A DNA stretch of 64,000 nt from contig NC_080559.1 in the NCBI RefSeq assembly GCF_030253575.1, forward strand, positions 7,453,501 through 7,517,500, in the 5' to 3' direction. The notes beneath the pieces are model-generated. The model ran no database searches, was not told the DNA's origin, and saw only the letters and a list, made by a program, of their open reading frames with translations. The stretch is from Rhododendron vialii. Its lineage: Eukaryota > Streptophyta > Magnoliopsida > Ericales > Ericaceae. The translations under genes and the position numbers were made by a program. This document shows, piece after piece, positions 38,430-50,263 of the stretch. Every line of letters starts with the position of its first letter. Position 1 is the first letter of the stretch.

Positions 38430-39718
38430 AGTGCAACTTAAGATAATTCGACCTAAATTATTTACTTGTCTTATGTTTATCTTTTTGGAACTTTTGGCTT
38501 TGTGTATTGTTTAGATTAAAAACAATGACCAAAAGCTGAAAATATTTATTAAGGGACAAAATAATCCGAAAAATGCAGATTTTTTTTTTTGTTTGTATTT
38601 TCAATTTCTATCATTGAGACAAATTTGAAAAGTCAAATATTTTTACCAAAACTAAAAAGTACGAATTACTATAGAAAAGAGTCATCGTCATAAACATGAA
38701 TCCATTAATTTTGATTCGAACTCCACCTTGGTGACCGAGAGAGCTACCGATGTGTATAGCAAATTTAACAGCATATTGTATATGTTCGAAATAGCGATAG
38801 TTTAAAAAAGATAATACTAATGTTTATATCTATATCTATATTATACAGTATCGCCAGACTACCTTTATCTCTAAGTTGGAGGGAACTAGCTAGGGCACCG
38901 GGTGTTTCCCCATAGCCATGGGTAGTTAACAATCTCTCCAATAGCATAGTTTCACGAGATTAAACATTTCTAAAACTGTCTCTCTCTTAAAATTCTAAAG
39001 TTTCGTAAGTCTCTCCATAGAGTTACATTCGCGACAAATTTTGTTCCTTAAGGATAAGTACTCTCTCTTTTTTCTTTATTACAATCCGTAAAGGAATACA
39101 AATATCTTAATTGCACCAAGCGGGATACGTAGTCCGAAATCATACGAAACCTTCGTAGCCACAAAATGAAATACGTGGTGATAAATAACTTGGCCAAAAA
39201 AAGAAAATGAATACTTTCCAGCAGCTGGAAATGAAGGGGACTCCACCTTCCTAGCTCCAAACTAATTAATCAATCACTTCAAGCTTACCAAATTTCTTGT
39301 TATTAGTATTAGGTAATTACCAATATGATTCAATTAGTTGTTCAAAGGAAAAGCAAATTAGTTAAAGTTTGTCTTTTCTCCAACACTATGCATTTGTCTT
39401 GAGTAAGTTCGGTGGAACAAGTTTGTCCCCCACTAAAGCCATCTTATTTTGTACATAGCTCACCTAAAATATATTCATACCTGAATTTTCTTTGGATTTT
39501 GTCATTAGTAGCTGAAGATATAATTTGACATGGATCTACGTAGGGTTTTAAACAAAGGCTGTTACGTATCTTATATGTCGTTACATAACTGGATTTCGGT
39601 CTCCAATACCTTTATTTACTTATGTATCATTCAATATGAACCGATATGGTCCAATATCGGTCAATATATGGCAGTATCACTGATATCGCGACGTTTTCCA
39701 ATACTGCGATTTAAAATC
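38427..39718. other. Intergenic, no gene recognised
   Basis: A stretch with cgatatggtccaatatcgg-type repeats at about 39640-39710 is related to the taccgg repeats elsewhere in the window. Confidence 0.4.
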
Positions 39719-39721
39719 TTA

Positions 39722-40149
39722 GGCTCCGTTTGTTTCAACGTAAAATATTTTCCTCAAAAATAATTTACCTATTTTTCGGTGTTTGGTTGGACAAAGAACA
39801 ATAAGGAAAACATTTTTCGGTGTAAAATGACTTGCGTTGGAAATGGCGGTAAGTTATTTTCCAAAACCTTTGTCTCTTGACATGAATTTCGTAACTTTCT
39901 TGTTTCCAGTAGCTATTTCCCCAATAGTTCACTAACAGGAGGAACAAAACTCTCTCTCTCTCTCTCCAAAGCCTTACCTAGAAACTCTATTCTTCTCTCT
40001 GTACAATTGTGATTAGTCAAAATGTTTACACATACTTTCAACAACTAAACAACGGAAAATACAAATAAAAACAAACATTTTACACAAAATTATTTTACAT
40101 AAAAAATATTTTCTATACAAAAATATTTTATATCGAAACAAACGGACCC
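39722..40149. mobile_element. PIF/Harbinger-like (Tourist-type) MITE, 428 bp
   Basis: Inverted ends GGCTCCGTTTGTTTC and GAAACAAACGGACCC are flanked by TTA (39719-39721 and 40150-40152), the 3-bp target typical of PIF/Harbinger. Arms continue with aaaatatttt-rich sequence. No transposase. Confidence 0.82.
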
Positions 40150-40152
40150 TTA

Positions 40153-42627
40153 GTGTTGAAAGCCTTCTCCCCATGCCATCACAAGATGCGCCAACTCTTG
40201 TAAGTTTGTAACAAATTAATTAAGTGGCCGGGTACACATGCATCTTCATGGAACAGTGGGGACAAGGCGTGAAAAGGAAATTCACTTTTAGTGCATGGGA
40301 TTTTCCCCCCTCGGGCAAAGGCTCCATTCGATATCTCATACTTTTAGTTGAGAATAAACTAATTATTATCACTGCAATATTTGTAACTTATAGTTCAATT
40401 CTAAGAATGGAATTCACTTTATTTTCACCATTCCATCAAGCATGAAGAGGAAGTCATGATCATGTTAGCTAGAGTCATAAACCAAATTTGAAATTAATCA
40501 TGGCAAGTAAGATGATCTGACCCTTACTAAAATTTGAATAAAAATTTGAGTAAAGCTTTATTTAGCGTGAATCACTCTAGTGGCCAGACAAATACAAATC
40601 TAAGCATAAATTTCAGTAAAACTCTCATTTAATGGCACAATTGTAAATTTGATAGAGAAAAAGTAGCCTTGCAAAATTTGAGCCTCCCTTGAATATTTGA
40701 GTGGAATTCAATTTAGCATAGGTTTGAGGGAATGAGTGGAGTTGGTTTTGAGGGGTTTTCACTCAAAGGGTACGTAAGGGATGGAGGTGGTCTAATAGCC
40801 TTGAATTTTCTTTCCTTAGCAAATTTTTTAAAAAAGATTTGTAGGTCAATGCATGTGATCATGAGTACCCAACAAATCATGTTCCTTACAAGTGGCTTTT
40901 GGTGATAAACCACTAGTACATGTGCGCTTCTACCGTTGCCATATGGTTATATTTGCTTAAAAGGGTGGGATGGGATCATAGACTTTTTCAGCAACCCACT
41001 ACTTTTTTGTGAACCCATGAACGAGAAGATACATACTTATACTTGGGGCATGGAAGAGGACCCACACAAATCAGGGGTGCTCTTTATTGGTGGCGGAGGT
41101 AGAATTTGTACTTAATTTGTAAGGGCTCTAACCGCATGTATTTTTGCATTAATTTGATAACAAAAAGTGGTATTCCAAAAAAAAAGGTCGTTCCTTACAA
41201 CAACAATAGTTCCTTTAACCAAAGGACTTGTAACCTAACGTACGGTTATCTCCAGGATTATGAACAGCTTCTGAATCTCATGTGGACTAACTTGGTTGGC
41301 CCTATGCTTTATTCAAGAGGTAGTTTTCCTTTACCCAACTTGGTACTTCAAGTATTAGAGCCTTTGGTTTTGGGGGGAAGGATGTTGCATGTGAGTTGTT
41401 GGTTGTCACTTGCAAGAAATCATACCCACACAATCAAAGCAAATGCAAAAGAGCCACAAATGTGAGTAGTCATGTCAGAGACCATATATGCTTTGGACCT
41501 CCTCTCTTCTTCAGGGAAAGGTATCACCTTGTAAAGGATTGTATGTTTAAAAAATCACCAAGAAATAGAATAGCAAAAAAGAAGCAAGAAAAACACGTAC
41601 GCTCGTTGAACGGTTGTAAGTAAAAGTGAATAGATATGTACGTATGCATGGAGAGTGGAAAAACTTCCCCGAGATTCAAACCGCGTTCGAGAAGGAATAT
41701 TTATTTAATAAATGTAGATATTCAACTTCAATTTGGCTTATTGTGCATGATGACCATATTCAAAGTGAAAATACATGCATGATCCACACACTTAAGAGTT
41801 ATATTTTTTTGATAGTTTGAATGGTTAATTAATTAATTATAGGTAATTTTAATTAGGAATTCCTTTTTCGTCCATTCGTTAATTAAATAGTAAAATAAAA
41901 AAAAACGGCATGATAGCACCCAACGTCGAGGGATTAGGTGACATCGGCATTCATCTTTCTATATGTACCTAGCTAGGGAGTAGATTTGTTTATAACATAA
42001 TTAACTATTTTATGAGGATTAGGAAAAACATTCTTGAATATATTAATTTATTTGATTTAATTATAAACTAATATACTTACATAATACACATTATATGAAC
42101 AACCAAACAATATTGGCTGTAATTCTTTCGTAGGAGCATAAATGATAAATCGTTTGACAATTATTTTATTATTCATTCGCGAGTAACCCTCAAAATCAAG
42201 TTATATTGAACTCACTGATAAGGTGATTAAGGTGGACCTAGAGGCCTATTGTGCTCTCTTCACTGGTTTCGTCTCAAGTTTAAAAATGTGATTCAGGCAA
42301 TCGATCGGTCTTCAATAATTAACCACATGATCTAACAAATTAATCTTCAAAATTAATTCATTCTCAAAATCATATATTAAATCGCCTTTTTGAAAAGATA
42401 AATGTGATTCGATCACTAGACCTTCGACTTTCTATCGCGGTCTTAGAACTAAAATTTAAACCGTTGTGCGGTGATCAGTTCAATCGTTGTACTTCTAGCA
42501 ATTTAACTTTATGCGGTCTCATCACCTTTACAAAAGTTTTTCTTACCAGAAAAACCCGAGCTTATTTAATAAAAAATTATTCAACCCGAGCTTATTTGAT
42601 AAAATTATACATTAGAAACACCAAAGA
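40153..42627. other. Intergenic, no gene recognised
   Basis: It includes a stretch near 40500-40790 with gagtggagttggttttgagg, distantly similar to 35420-35450. Short open frames here look random. Confidence 0.4.
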
Positions 42628-42630
42628 ACA

Positions 42631-42685
42631 GTTGAGTGTTGAATCTTTTTTTTTGGGTCAAACGGAAACTTGTTGAGTGTGAATC
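42631..42685 (-). mobile_element. Stub retroposon nested in a SINE target duplication
   Basis: A T-run plus gggtcaaacggaaactt (42646-42671) lies between gttgagtgttgaatc (42631-42645) and gttgagtgtgaatc (42672-42685). Read on the minus strand it is a short tip plus A-tail. Its core ggtcaaacggaaa is the same as in the stub at 56831-56857. Confidence 0.65.
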
Positions 42686-42895
42686 AGCCCCAGAGATTTG
42701 GTCGAGTGGGTATGAGAAAATAAATATTAAGTATTTGTCTTCTATGAGGTTCCATGTTCGAATTCCGTAGGCTGAACTTTTTAAATCTTGGGACCGCTAG
42801 AGAGTTTATCGGGTTGTTAACTCAGGACCCCGGAAGAATTAGTCAGAGTGTACGTAAACTAACCCGGACATAAAAAGGAAAAAAAAAAAAAAACA
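42686..42895 (+). mobile_element. tRNA-derived SINE, ~205 bp
   Basis: A box tggtcgagtgg (42699-42709) and near-consensus B box gttcgaattcc (42756-42766) are followed by a body ending in aacccggacat and an A-rich tail. The flanks gttgagtgtgaatc (42672-42685 and 42896-42909) form a 14-bp target duplication. Related antisense copies are at 28568-28740 and 46975-47165. Confidence 0.85.
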
Positions 42896-42909
42896 GTTGA
42901 GTGTGAATC

Positions 42910-44100
42910 GGAATGTGCCGTGGTATGGTCCATTAATCAAACCACTTGAAGCTTATCTTTATTTGGATGATGACACATTAAAAAATATGATTCTTGTTGT
43001 CTTTACACTTTTATTAGTAACAGGGACCGGGAAAGAGCAACAGCACGTAAAGGTTTTTTCAACTTTCTCTGGTCAAAAAGTTGCGAGGAGGACTTCACTA
43101 AAATCCTCACAATATTGAATTTCATTGAATTATAAAAAATAAAAAATGTTGATTATCAAATCAATTTCTTATGTTTCTCTAAGGCTAACACGGTCTCCAG
43201 CTTACTGCAATGACTTCTCTGTTCCAAAATGTTCATCCCTTTTATTTTATAGAGTGTTTTTTTAATAGGTATTCGTAGTTCAAAAGATTAACCTTTGTGG
43301 ATGGAGGATTTTTTTGAGATTTCAATATGCGAGTTCAGGTCAATTTTAAAATAAGTTGCCGATCAAAAAAAGAAAAGAAAAAAACAGTTTCATAGTAAAA
43401 TCTGGGTTTAGGAGCCACTGGAAACACAAAGTAAGAAATTAACATCTAAATCCACGAAAGAAGAAGAAGAAGAATACTAAATTCAGAAATAAATGATTGA
43501 AAATGTTAAATGTAGCCCGCGGGGGGGAATCCGTATCGGAGATGCATGTTTTATCGTACCATTTTGTTATACAACATGTAGGCATCGTTCTACTAAGATT
43601 CTTATTTTTTAAGTACTTATTTCTTATTTTACGAGACAAATTATTCTTTCACAATACATCACTTTTAATTTAAAAAATAAATACTTATTTTATTTACTTA
43701 TAATTCAAATGCTTACCCAACTTCTGCCAAATTCCCAAAATACAAAATCCCCAGCAAGAAAATTAGATAGATAGGTATAGTTTTTTTTTTTTTTTTTAAA
43801 TATGTACGCAATTGTACTTATTTTTCCAACTCGTAAATCAATGAGGAATCAATAAGTTAGGTAAAGGCAAACCGTATTATATACTCCAGAATACTAATAT
43901 AGTAATAGTACAAGATCATCATTGAAAATTAGGAAGTCCCATTAGCCTTTTCTTTTTGTTTTGGTACTACGGAAATATCATTATATTGTCAAACGTACCT
44001 TTTGTAAGAGCTTTCTGTGTAAGAATACTACTATAGTAGTATATCCAGAGAAGCAAAGATACCCACTACATGTACCTAAAATTTTATTGATGACTTAACA
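42910..44100. other. Intergenic, no gene recognised
   Basis: A MITE-like scrap at about 43580-43690 (cgttctactaagattctt, aatacatcac) resembles 37105-37200. Otherwise nothing is supported. Confidence 0.35.
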
Positions 44101-45326
44101 AGTCTTTGAATACTGTACCCGCTAAATACTGATTTGCTTACTGGTATGGTACGTATCGGTACCGATGATTATCGCTATTAACGTTATTTTTCCACATCAA
44201 ATTGTTTAACATAATATATTCATTTATTAAATAAATAAATAAATTTAAATGTAGTTCAGTACCGACCGGTATAGACCGGCTGATACTAGAAGAAAAGATG
44301 ATGTTCAGTATTCATCGGCACTGTCCTGTTTTGGCCGGTACGACCAGTACCGTCTAGTATTTGAGCCGAAATGAAATTAGGGGTCTATGGTACTGGATTT
44401 GGTTGCTACCGGTACATACCGGCCAATACGGTATGCAGTTCAAAAACCCTGTGACCAGATGTCCAAATCAATTTGTGCGCACCTCGAGTTATTGTGGGGG
44501 TCCTGAAGTTGATGACCAGACAAACCTTCTAGTGGCCCCAAGGTATTGAACATTTGGCCTACGTAGAATTTGATTATGCAATTTCATGAAATATAATTAT
44601 TTATTTGCTTTCTCATACTCATTTGACCCAACCCTTGAGGTAATTACCTGTACCTAAATTAATACATATGTACAATGGTGGAGGTGTGTGGAGTCCTGGG
44701 GTGGAACATGCCACTCCGAGTTCCCAAAAATAATTAATTAATTAATTAATGTAAGTCGATTAGGTACTTTTGGGGTATCAAAATAGCTTGGTTTTTCACC
44801 CAATTGATTAAAAAAAATGACAATTCAAAAATAACCAGCTCGAATCACGAAAATAATATATATCTCAATAACTTTCATTTAAAAACCAAAAGATAGTTGA
44901 ATCAAATCTTTAACTATTATTTTTTAAGCAAAACACGAAGACCAGTACAAAGCATAAGTTCACTCCTAACCTTTTTTTTTCTCGTATTTTTATGAACAAC
45001 ATGTAACAATATTGGTGAACTCCGAAAGAACAACGCCACCCCTATTCAAATTATAACTCTGCCACTGTATATGTTTACAAATACGGAGTGTGTATGTATT
45101 AAATCCATAAAAGATTGCAAAAAGTCTTGAGCGCCCCAATGTGGGGCAAGTTGAAATAGTTTAGAGCCACTCAAGAAAAGCAGAGCCCCTTGACATGTTC
45201 AAGAGATGGCTAGAGAGGATGTCACACAAAATAAAAAACTAAAAAAGTAGTAAAAAAAATAGACAGAAAAATATACTTCTAAATAAAATCGCTGCGCAAA
45301 ACAATGTCTTCCCTAGAATCAAAGAC
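44101..45326. other. Intergenic with taccggtac-type repeat
   Basis: 44130-44420 is dense in ggtaccg/ccggtac words like those at 26728 and 27755. An attaatta run is at 44731-44750. No coding feature. Confidence 0.4.
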
Positions 45327-45393
45327 TGTGAAAGTGACACCAAAAAAATGGCAAACCCAGTACACCAGGCTGTTGCCATTGCGGGATCTGGGA

Positions 45394-45617
45394 TGTTAAA
45401 TATGAGAGAAGAAATATTGAATTCGATTATTGAAACCATACAATGAGATTTCTATTTATACAAGATGATAAAGTCTAACTATGGAAAGAAAATCATACTG
45501 ATTAACTATGGAATAAAATTATCCTAATTACAATCAAATCACAATCTCAAGATTACAATTTGATCGCGGTATTATTTTTGTATATGCATTTATTCTAACA
45601 TCCCCTTCTCAAACTCA
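45394..45617 (-). mobile_element. Copia-type 3' LTR with polypurine tract, minus strand
   Basis: On the minus strand tgagtttgagaagggga (45601-45617) leads into TGTTAGAATAAATG and a 207-bp LTR that includes tataaatag and ends ttaaca at 45394. The arrangement polypurine tract then LTR identifies a 3' LTR. The adjacent internal part (45618-45909) holds two copies of a gtctaccaact.gagtttgaaa unit, then stops. Confidence 0.72.
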
Positions 45618-45909
45618 AGTAAGTCTACCAACTTGAGTTTGAAAAAGCCAAGAGAAACTAGAAACATCCAAGCAAAAAAAAAATCAGGAGCCGCCACGCC
45701 ACGCCAAACCAAGCCAAGCCAAGCCAAGTCAAACTCATGCAGGTCTACCAACTCGAGTTTGAAAGAAAAGAAACGAAGAAGCCATGAATCGAAAAAGCCA
45801 CGAGCGCTGGTTGTGAAGAGCCGCACTGGTGATGAAGAGTCTCTGTTATCTCTATCGCCTGAGTCAGTTAGTCAGCTCCTGGTCAGTCACCTCCACTTGC
45901 ATCCGGGCT

Positions 45910-46041
45910 GCACGTGAGGGGGAGTGTTAGACTTGTCTCACATCGCTCATCTAAGGCACCCAAGCTTGGTTAATAAATTCTAGAGGCTACTCTACCTATT
46001 GCCAATTGATTTTAGGTTGAAACCCTCTAAAAAATCTAACA
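45910..46041 (+). mobile_element. Short copia/TRIM-type 3' LTR with polypurine tract
   Basis: gcacgtgagggggag (45910-45924) precedes an LTR from TGTTAG at 45925 to ctaaca at 46041 (117 bp). It resembles the LTR at 24426 (tgtctcacat, ccaattgattt, aaca end). Confidence 0.72.
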
Positions 46042-46128
46042 TGGGAAATGGTTGATGTACAGAAGCTGTTTCCGCATGTGAAAGTGACACCAACAAAGAT
46101 AAAAAAAACCGAAGTTAGACCAAAAGAG

Positions 46129-46205
46129 TAGTTCAGTTGGTTGATATAATTGCTCTCCACACAATTGATGATGATTCGATTCTTAGAGTTAGGCTGCAAA
46201 AAAAT
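46129..46205 (+). mobile_element. tRNA-derived SINE fragment
   Basis: A-box-like tagttcagttgg (46129-46140) and B-box-like gattcgattct (46173-46183) are spaced as in a tRNA-derived SINE. The sequence ends in an A run near 46198-46204. Confidence 0.55.
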
Positions 46206-46974
46206 ATTTTTTTGTGAATTTCTTAATTTCGGCATGGATAATCTGTCTTTGAGCAAACCGGAGATGTGATTAGCTTGAAATTCGCATGAGTTAGTCCGAA
46301 TATCCTTTTCAAACCCATAACAAATAAATAAATAACAGAAGTTAGAATCCAAAAGCGACGGACCTTAGAAAATGACAATGTTGAACAACAGCCACATAAC
46401 AAAAGCAACGCAAGTGGGCCTAAGAATGATTGGAAAATTTACCACGGAGAGATAGAGAGACAGAATATGAAAATGGAACAGGATCCTGTCCATTTACTCC
46501 CTGCTCGGCCCATGGTGGGCCTATTTTGGGTCATCATCGGAGCTGTTCGGTTTTTAGAGTTCATCGAGAACATCGAATCATGTCGAAAAGCGTGTTTATG
46601 AGATATCGTTTCACATGTTTTCAACACTCATAAATTTTTTTACTTTTTATATTTTCAACATAACTGCGTTCCGAAAGTATATCAATCAGCATCTGATAAC
46701 GTCCGAAGAGTGGCGGTGTCTGAATACAAGTATCCAAGAAGACACGTCTCCTTAATAGTTTCTTAGGCCGGGAATCAAGTTCCATTCGTGGGTGTTCTGG
46801 AGCCATTGTTGGATGTTTCTATACAAGGGAATAGTGGTATATGTCATCTCATCTCATTTCTTTGAGTTGTCATGTTCATGTTTTGGCAGTTGGAAGTGTT
46901 GGGATTCCATGAGTCCTTGTTTGGCTATGTTTAGCTATGCACATTGGAAACCCCCCCACCACCACCACTTGTTT
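46206..46974. other. Intergenic, no gene recognised
   Basis: Only short open frames without recognisable domains; a CCA/CCACCA run is near 46950-46965. Confidence 0.4.
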
Positions 46975-47165
46975 TTTTTATAATTAGATGTTTGGATGAG
47001 TTTACGTGCACTTCGATTAATCTTGGGGACCATACAATCCACCGTTCACTTTTGGGGCCCCCACTTAAACCTAGAGCTAATGCTCCATATGAACTAGTCC
47101 TAAATAAGTTGATAGTACCTGAGTAATTTCGAACTTGAGTCTTTAGAAAAGAATAAACCCTTAAG
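46975..47165 (-). mobile_element. Antisense SINE related to 42686-42892
   Basis: A T run at about 46973-46980 begins the antisense copy. The minus strand then has cacgtaaactcatcc, ggtccccaag and, near 47125-47145, a caagttcgaa B-box-like motif, in the order expected for the 42686 family read backwards. Confidence 0.5.
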
Positions 47166-47590
47166 TCTCATGTTTTGACCACTATGTCAACTCTATGTCT
47201 TTTTTAAGGAATTGAACTGTTTTGTTGGACCCTTGCGGGTGTTTTTCGAGTCTACTTCAACCATCATAACCACTGGTTATGTAGATATCCTCAAGAACAC
47301 ATCATCTATACCAAAAAATCATGTCACACAGGGATACTTGTATTCAGACACGGTCACTCTACAAACACTCCTACACCAGTGTGAACTTGGATGGTACTCC
47401 TTCAACCCTTCAAACCCGTTCTAGATAACGAATCTACCTTGTAAAGACGTTCTCCATACTTAGGAATGCAACTCACGTAAGATAAGGGGTCTTTCTTTCA
47501 GTCAATCATGTATCAGTCTTCCTAAGAGCTTGAACCTCTTCTAGCAATATCAGAATTTGACCAAAACTTTTTTACTTTTGCTTTATTAAA

Positions 47591-47683
47591 GAATTTAAAC
47601 CATTTCTCGATTGGTGCGTGTCATTCTTGGTAGGCGCCATGCTAATCTTTCTCTATATCGTTCCAATCTTAACGGGGACCCCC
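47591..47683 (-). pseudogene. U6 snRNA pseudogene
   Basis: The minus strand closely matches spliceosomal U6: attggaacgatatagagaa, then gattagcatggc, then aatgacacgcac and aatcgagaaatgg. The invariant ACAGAGA box reads ATAGAGA, extra bases are present and the 5' stem-loop is shortened. No upstream USE or TATA spaced for pol III is seen. It is therefore a pseudogene, not an active U6 gene. Confidence 0.88.
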
Positions 47684-47689
47684 AAAAAA

Positions 47690-49330
47690 CTTCTTCGATA
47701 CAATCTATTCGGGACAACTTGCGCGCAAATTCTCCTATGGTTTCTCACCTGGTCTCAGCCTCAACCTAGGCATCGGCTGATTCAGCTGTCTTGTTCTTAG
47801 TTTTCTTCTTTACTCCGACTCTGGAGACATGGTCTTAAGCCAAGCTCTGAACGTATTTATCAACAGTTGTAAGATAAACAACTCGAATAGTAAACTCTGC
47901 TTATAGGTCATGAAATACATGTCTTTTAATTTAGTTTGTGATATGTTTTCTGTTTTCCATTTCTTTTTAATGAAGTGCTTGCGAGGTAAAATTATCTTTA
48001 AGGAGTAAACTAAAGTAAGCAGAGTTTAATAATGTCATTTTCTAAGACCGCTCCCATGAATTTGGTTACATAATGTCATTTTCTAAAACCGCTCTAAAAA
48101 CAGGTTTGCGGATGCGATCTCGAATGACATAAAAGACTTAATTGAAGTCCTCCCTAACACCAATTGGTTTTAGGAGAGATAGTGGAAAAGCGGTCCAACA
48201 TAGGAAAATAGGTCCCTGGCAATGTAGCATTTGTGATACGAAGTTGGCCGGACTCATGGTCGAGGTAGAGTTGGCGTTGGTATATAGCATATATATGAAT
48301 TAGTATTAGTTTATCGGCAAAACAGAAAGCTATCCTGTTCGGTTCGATTCAGGTAACCAACGGTTTGGGTGAGATTGCCATTCCTAAACGGACATTAGAA
48401 ATAATTATGAACCATGTCATGCACTCGTACGTACACTAAGATTATAGTATTTCATAATGTGCGTTTAGTCTAATCAATCAAACCCAACCAAACCCAGTTG
48501 ACTGTTAAGCAACCTGATTGGCTTCCATGTATCGCAGGAATCAGAGGATAAGAGAATTCATCGAAGTAATAATCGCATTTTTGTTTTTGCCATCACACCA
48601 AGGTATCAGCAATGTTTGTGTCTTGTTGCGTGTCCGGCCGTGCTGCTAATTTCCTGGCTCTCATTATGTTTTCATTTCCCGGTTCCGGTTCGACAAGTGT
48701 GTGGACGTAAATCCTTTTGTAAAGCTAAAAAAATTGGACGGACAAAATGTATGATGGATGGGGTGCATTTTTTACTTCAGAAAATGGAAGCCATGATTAT
48801 AGGCCCTTGAGTGGGGGATATTTAGGGGTACTGTAAGACAATAAGGGCCACAATTCTTGACTTATTAGTGGGTTTTATCTTGTAGGAATCCCAGGACAAG
48901 TGCCTTCACAGAGGATTACAAATCTCTTTTTTGCTGTGTCAACAGGTTGAAATCAAGAGACACCAATTTTTCCTAGTCAAATATCCATTATAGTATGTCT
49001 ATCAGGATATGCTTCAATCACGGATCATGTGGTAGGTTGGCAAACTGTTGGGCCAACCTGGATTTGAACCAGTACTGTAGACATATCGCCAAGGAATTTA
49101 CAGTCGGGCATCGACCCAGGAAGAATCCGGTTTAGGCTTATTGGTAATCCATGATCAACTTCCTTTTCGTACGTAGTACTATACCCAACCCGCCAGGGGA
49201 ACGAAAAGATAAACTGAAGGAAGCTTTCATGTCTCCTCGTTTTTGACAAGATTATCAAGCTAGGATTTGGAGCATTTTTCAAGACAATTGTGTGGAAGGT
49301 TTTTGAGGATTAATGAGCCTATTGGATCTC
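47690..49330. other. Intergenic, no gene recognised
   Basis: A taatgtcattttctaa.accgctc repeat occurs twice (48031-48100). A B-box-like antisense tggatttgaacca at about 49059-49071 may belong to a SINE scrap. Confidence 0.4.
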
Positions 49331-49451
49331 CTCAACTAAAGGAATTACAGACAGACAAATACACAATTGGACTTTGTACAAATAAGAGTTCATGAACCAA
49401 CTCTAAAGCCATAATGGACTCTTGGTACGAGATCTTAGCATGCCTTAAGGT

Positions 49452-49513
49452 AACGGCATCAGGCCTTGATCTACACACACGCAAGGGAACGGCATCAGGC
49501 CTTGATCTACACA
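49452..49513. repeat. Tandem 26-bp duplication inside the PPR pseudogene
   Basis: aacggcatcaggccttgat plus ctacaca occurs at 49452-49477 and 49488-49513, with a third partial aacggcatcagg at about 49557. Confidence 0.85.
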
Positions 49514-49849
49514 AGCGCCCAGAATAACTGCAAGCCGACAATAACAACTAAGGTATAACGGCATCAGGTTTCATGTCCCTCATCGAGTAGAATAGTGAAA
49601 TAGCTTTCTCACCAAACCCATGTTGACCGTAACCCAATATCATACTTGTGTATGTAACCAAATTCTTTCAAGGGGACGCAGAAAACACATTTTCAGCATG
49701 ATTGATTGCACCAGATTTTGAGTACATGTCCATGAAGGCTGAGCCCACAAAAACATTATGGTCCAAGCAGTTGCAAATGGCAAAGCCATGGAGTTGCTTG
49801 CCCAGAGACATGATACCGACTGACAGGCATGCAGGCAGGAAGGCAGGAA

Positions 49850-49985
49850 GAATTTCTTTTTGATCAACAAATGTAAGAATTGTTAGAATGGTTTAGATTA
49901 ACACTTTGTAGGAGGAGTCGAACTTCTGACCTTCTTTCTCCGTGCACTTAAGTGTGCCATTGGGCCAAAGGCCAAGGCCTCTTGG
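49850..49985 (-). mobile_element. SINE-like insertion in the PPR pseudogene
   Basis: On the minus strand tggcccaatggcacac (A-box-like) and gaagttcgactcctcc (B-box-like) are followed by a 3' end ttgttgatcaaaaag. It interrupts the PPR reading frame between two recognisable PPR segments. Confidence 0.65.
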
Positions 49986-50263
49986 CCTTTGATTCAAGCG
50001 AGCAAGAAGAAATGATGCCATGGTTACCGCATTAGGTACGACATTTTGCTCGAACATCTGCCTAAAAGTGGTGAAAGCCTGCTCATATTTATTTGTCATT
50101 CCCAGCAATTATAGCATTCGATGTAGAATGATCACTACCATATGTGCAGCATATTTCAAACAACCCTTGTGCAGATTATATCAGACCTGATTTAACAAAC
50201 ATATCTATCACATGACTTTCTATTTTTTTCAAATTCAATGCCACACCTGAGAATAGAAGCATC

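Larger units (their letters stand above)
45327..46093. repeat. Composite block of two head-opposed LTRs between 17-bp repeats
   Basis: tgtgaaagtgacaccaa occurs at 45327-45343 and 46077-46093 and brackets the two LTR fragments listed next. Whether these are target duplications or remnants of one ancestral copy is unclear. Confidence 0.5.
49340..50130 (-). pseudogene. Pentatricopeptide-repeat (PPR) protein pseudogene
   Basis: The minus strand gives PPR-like pieces in the right order: YEQAFTTFRQMFEQNVVPNA (about 50090-50030), then after an insertion KQLHGFAICN, VFVGSAFMDMYSKSGA, and after frameshifts MILGYGQHGFGEKAISLFYS and MRDMKPDAV. These are typical of plant organellar RNA-editing/processing PPRs and remind me of At3g22150. 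Frameshifts, a SINE-like insertion (49850-49985) and a small tandem duplication (49452-49513) destroy it. Confidence 0.85.

Noticed and set aside
42699-42766. Possible true tRNA gene
   Set aside because: A and B boxes are present but arms do not pair and the sequence is flanked by an A-tail and target duplication, so it is a SINE.
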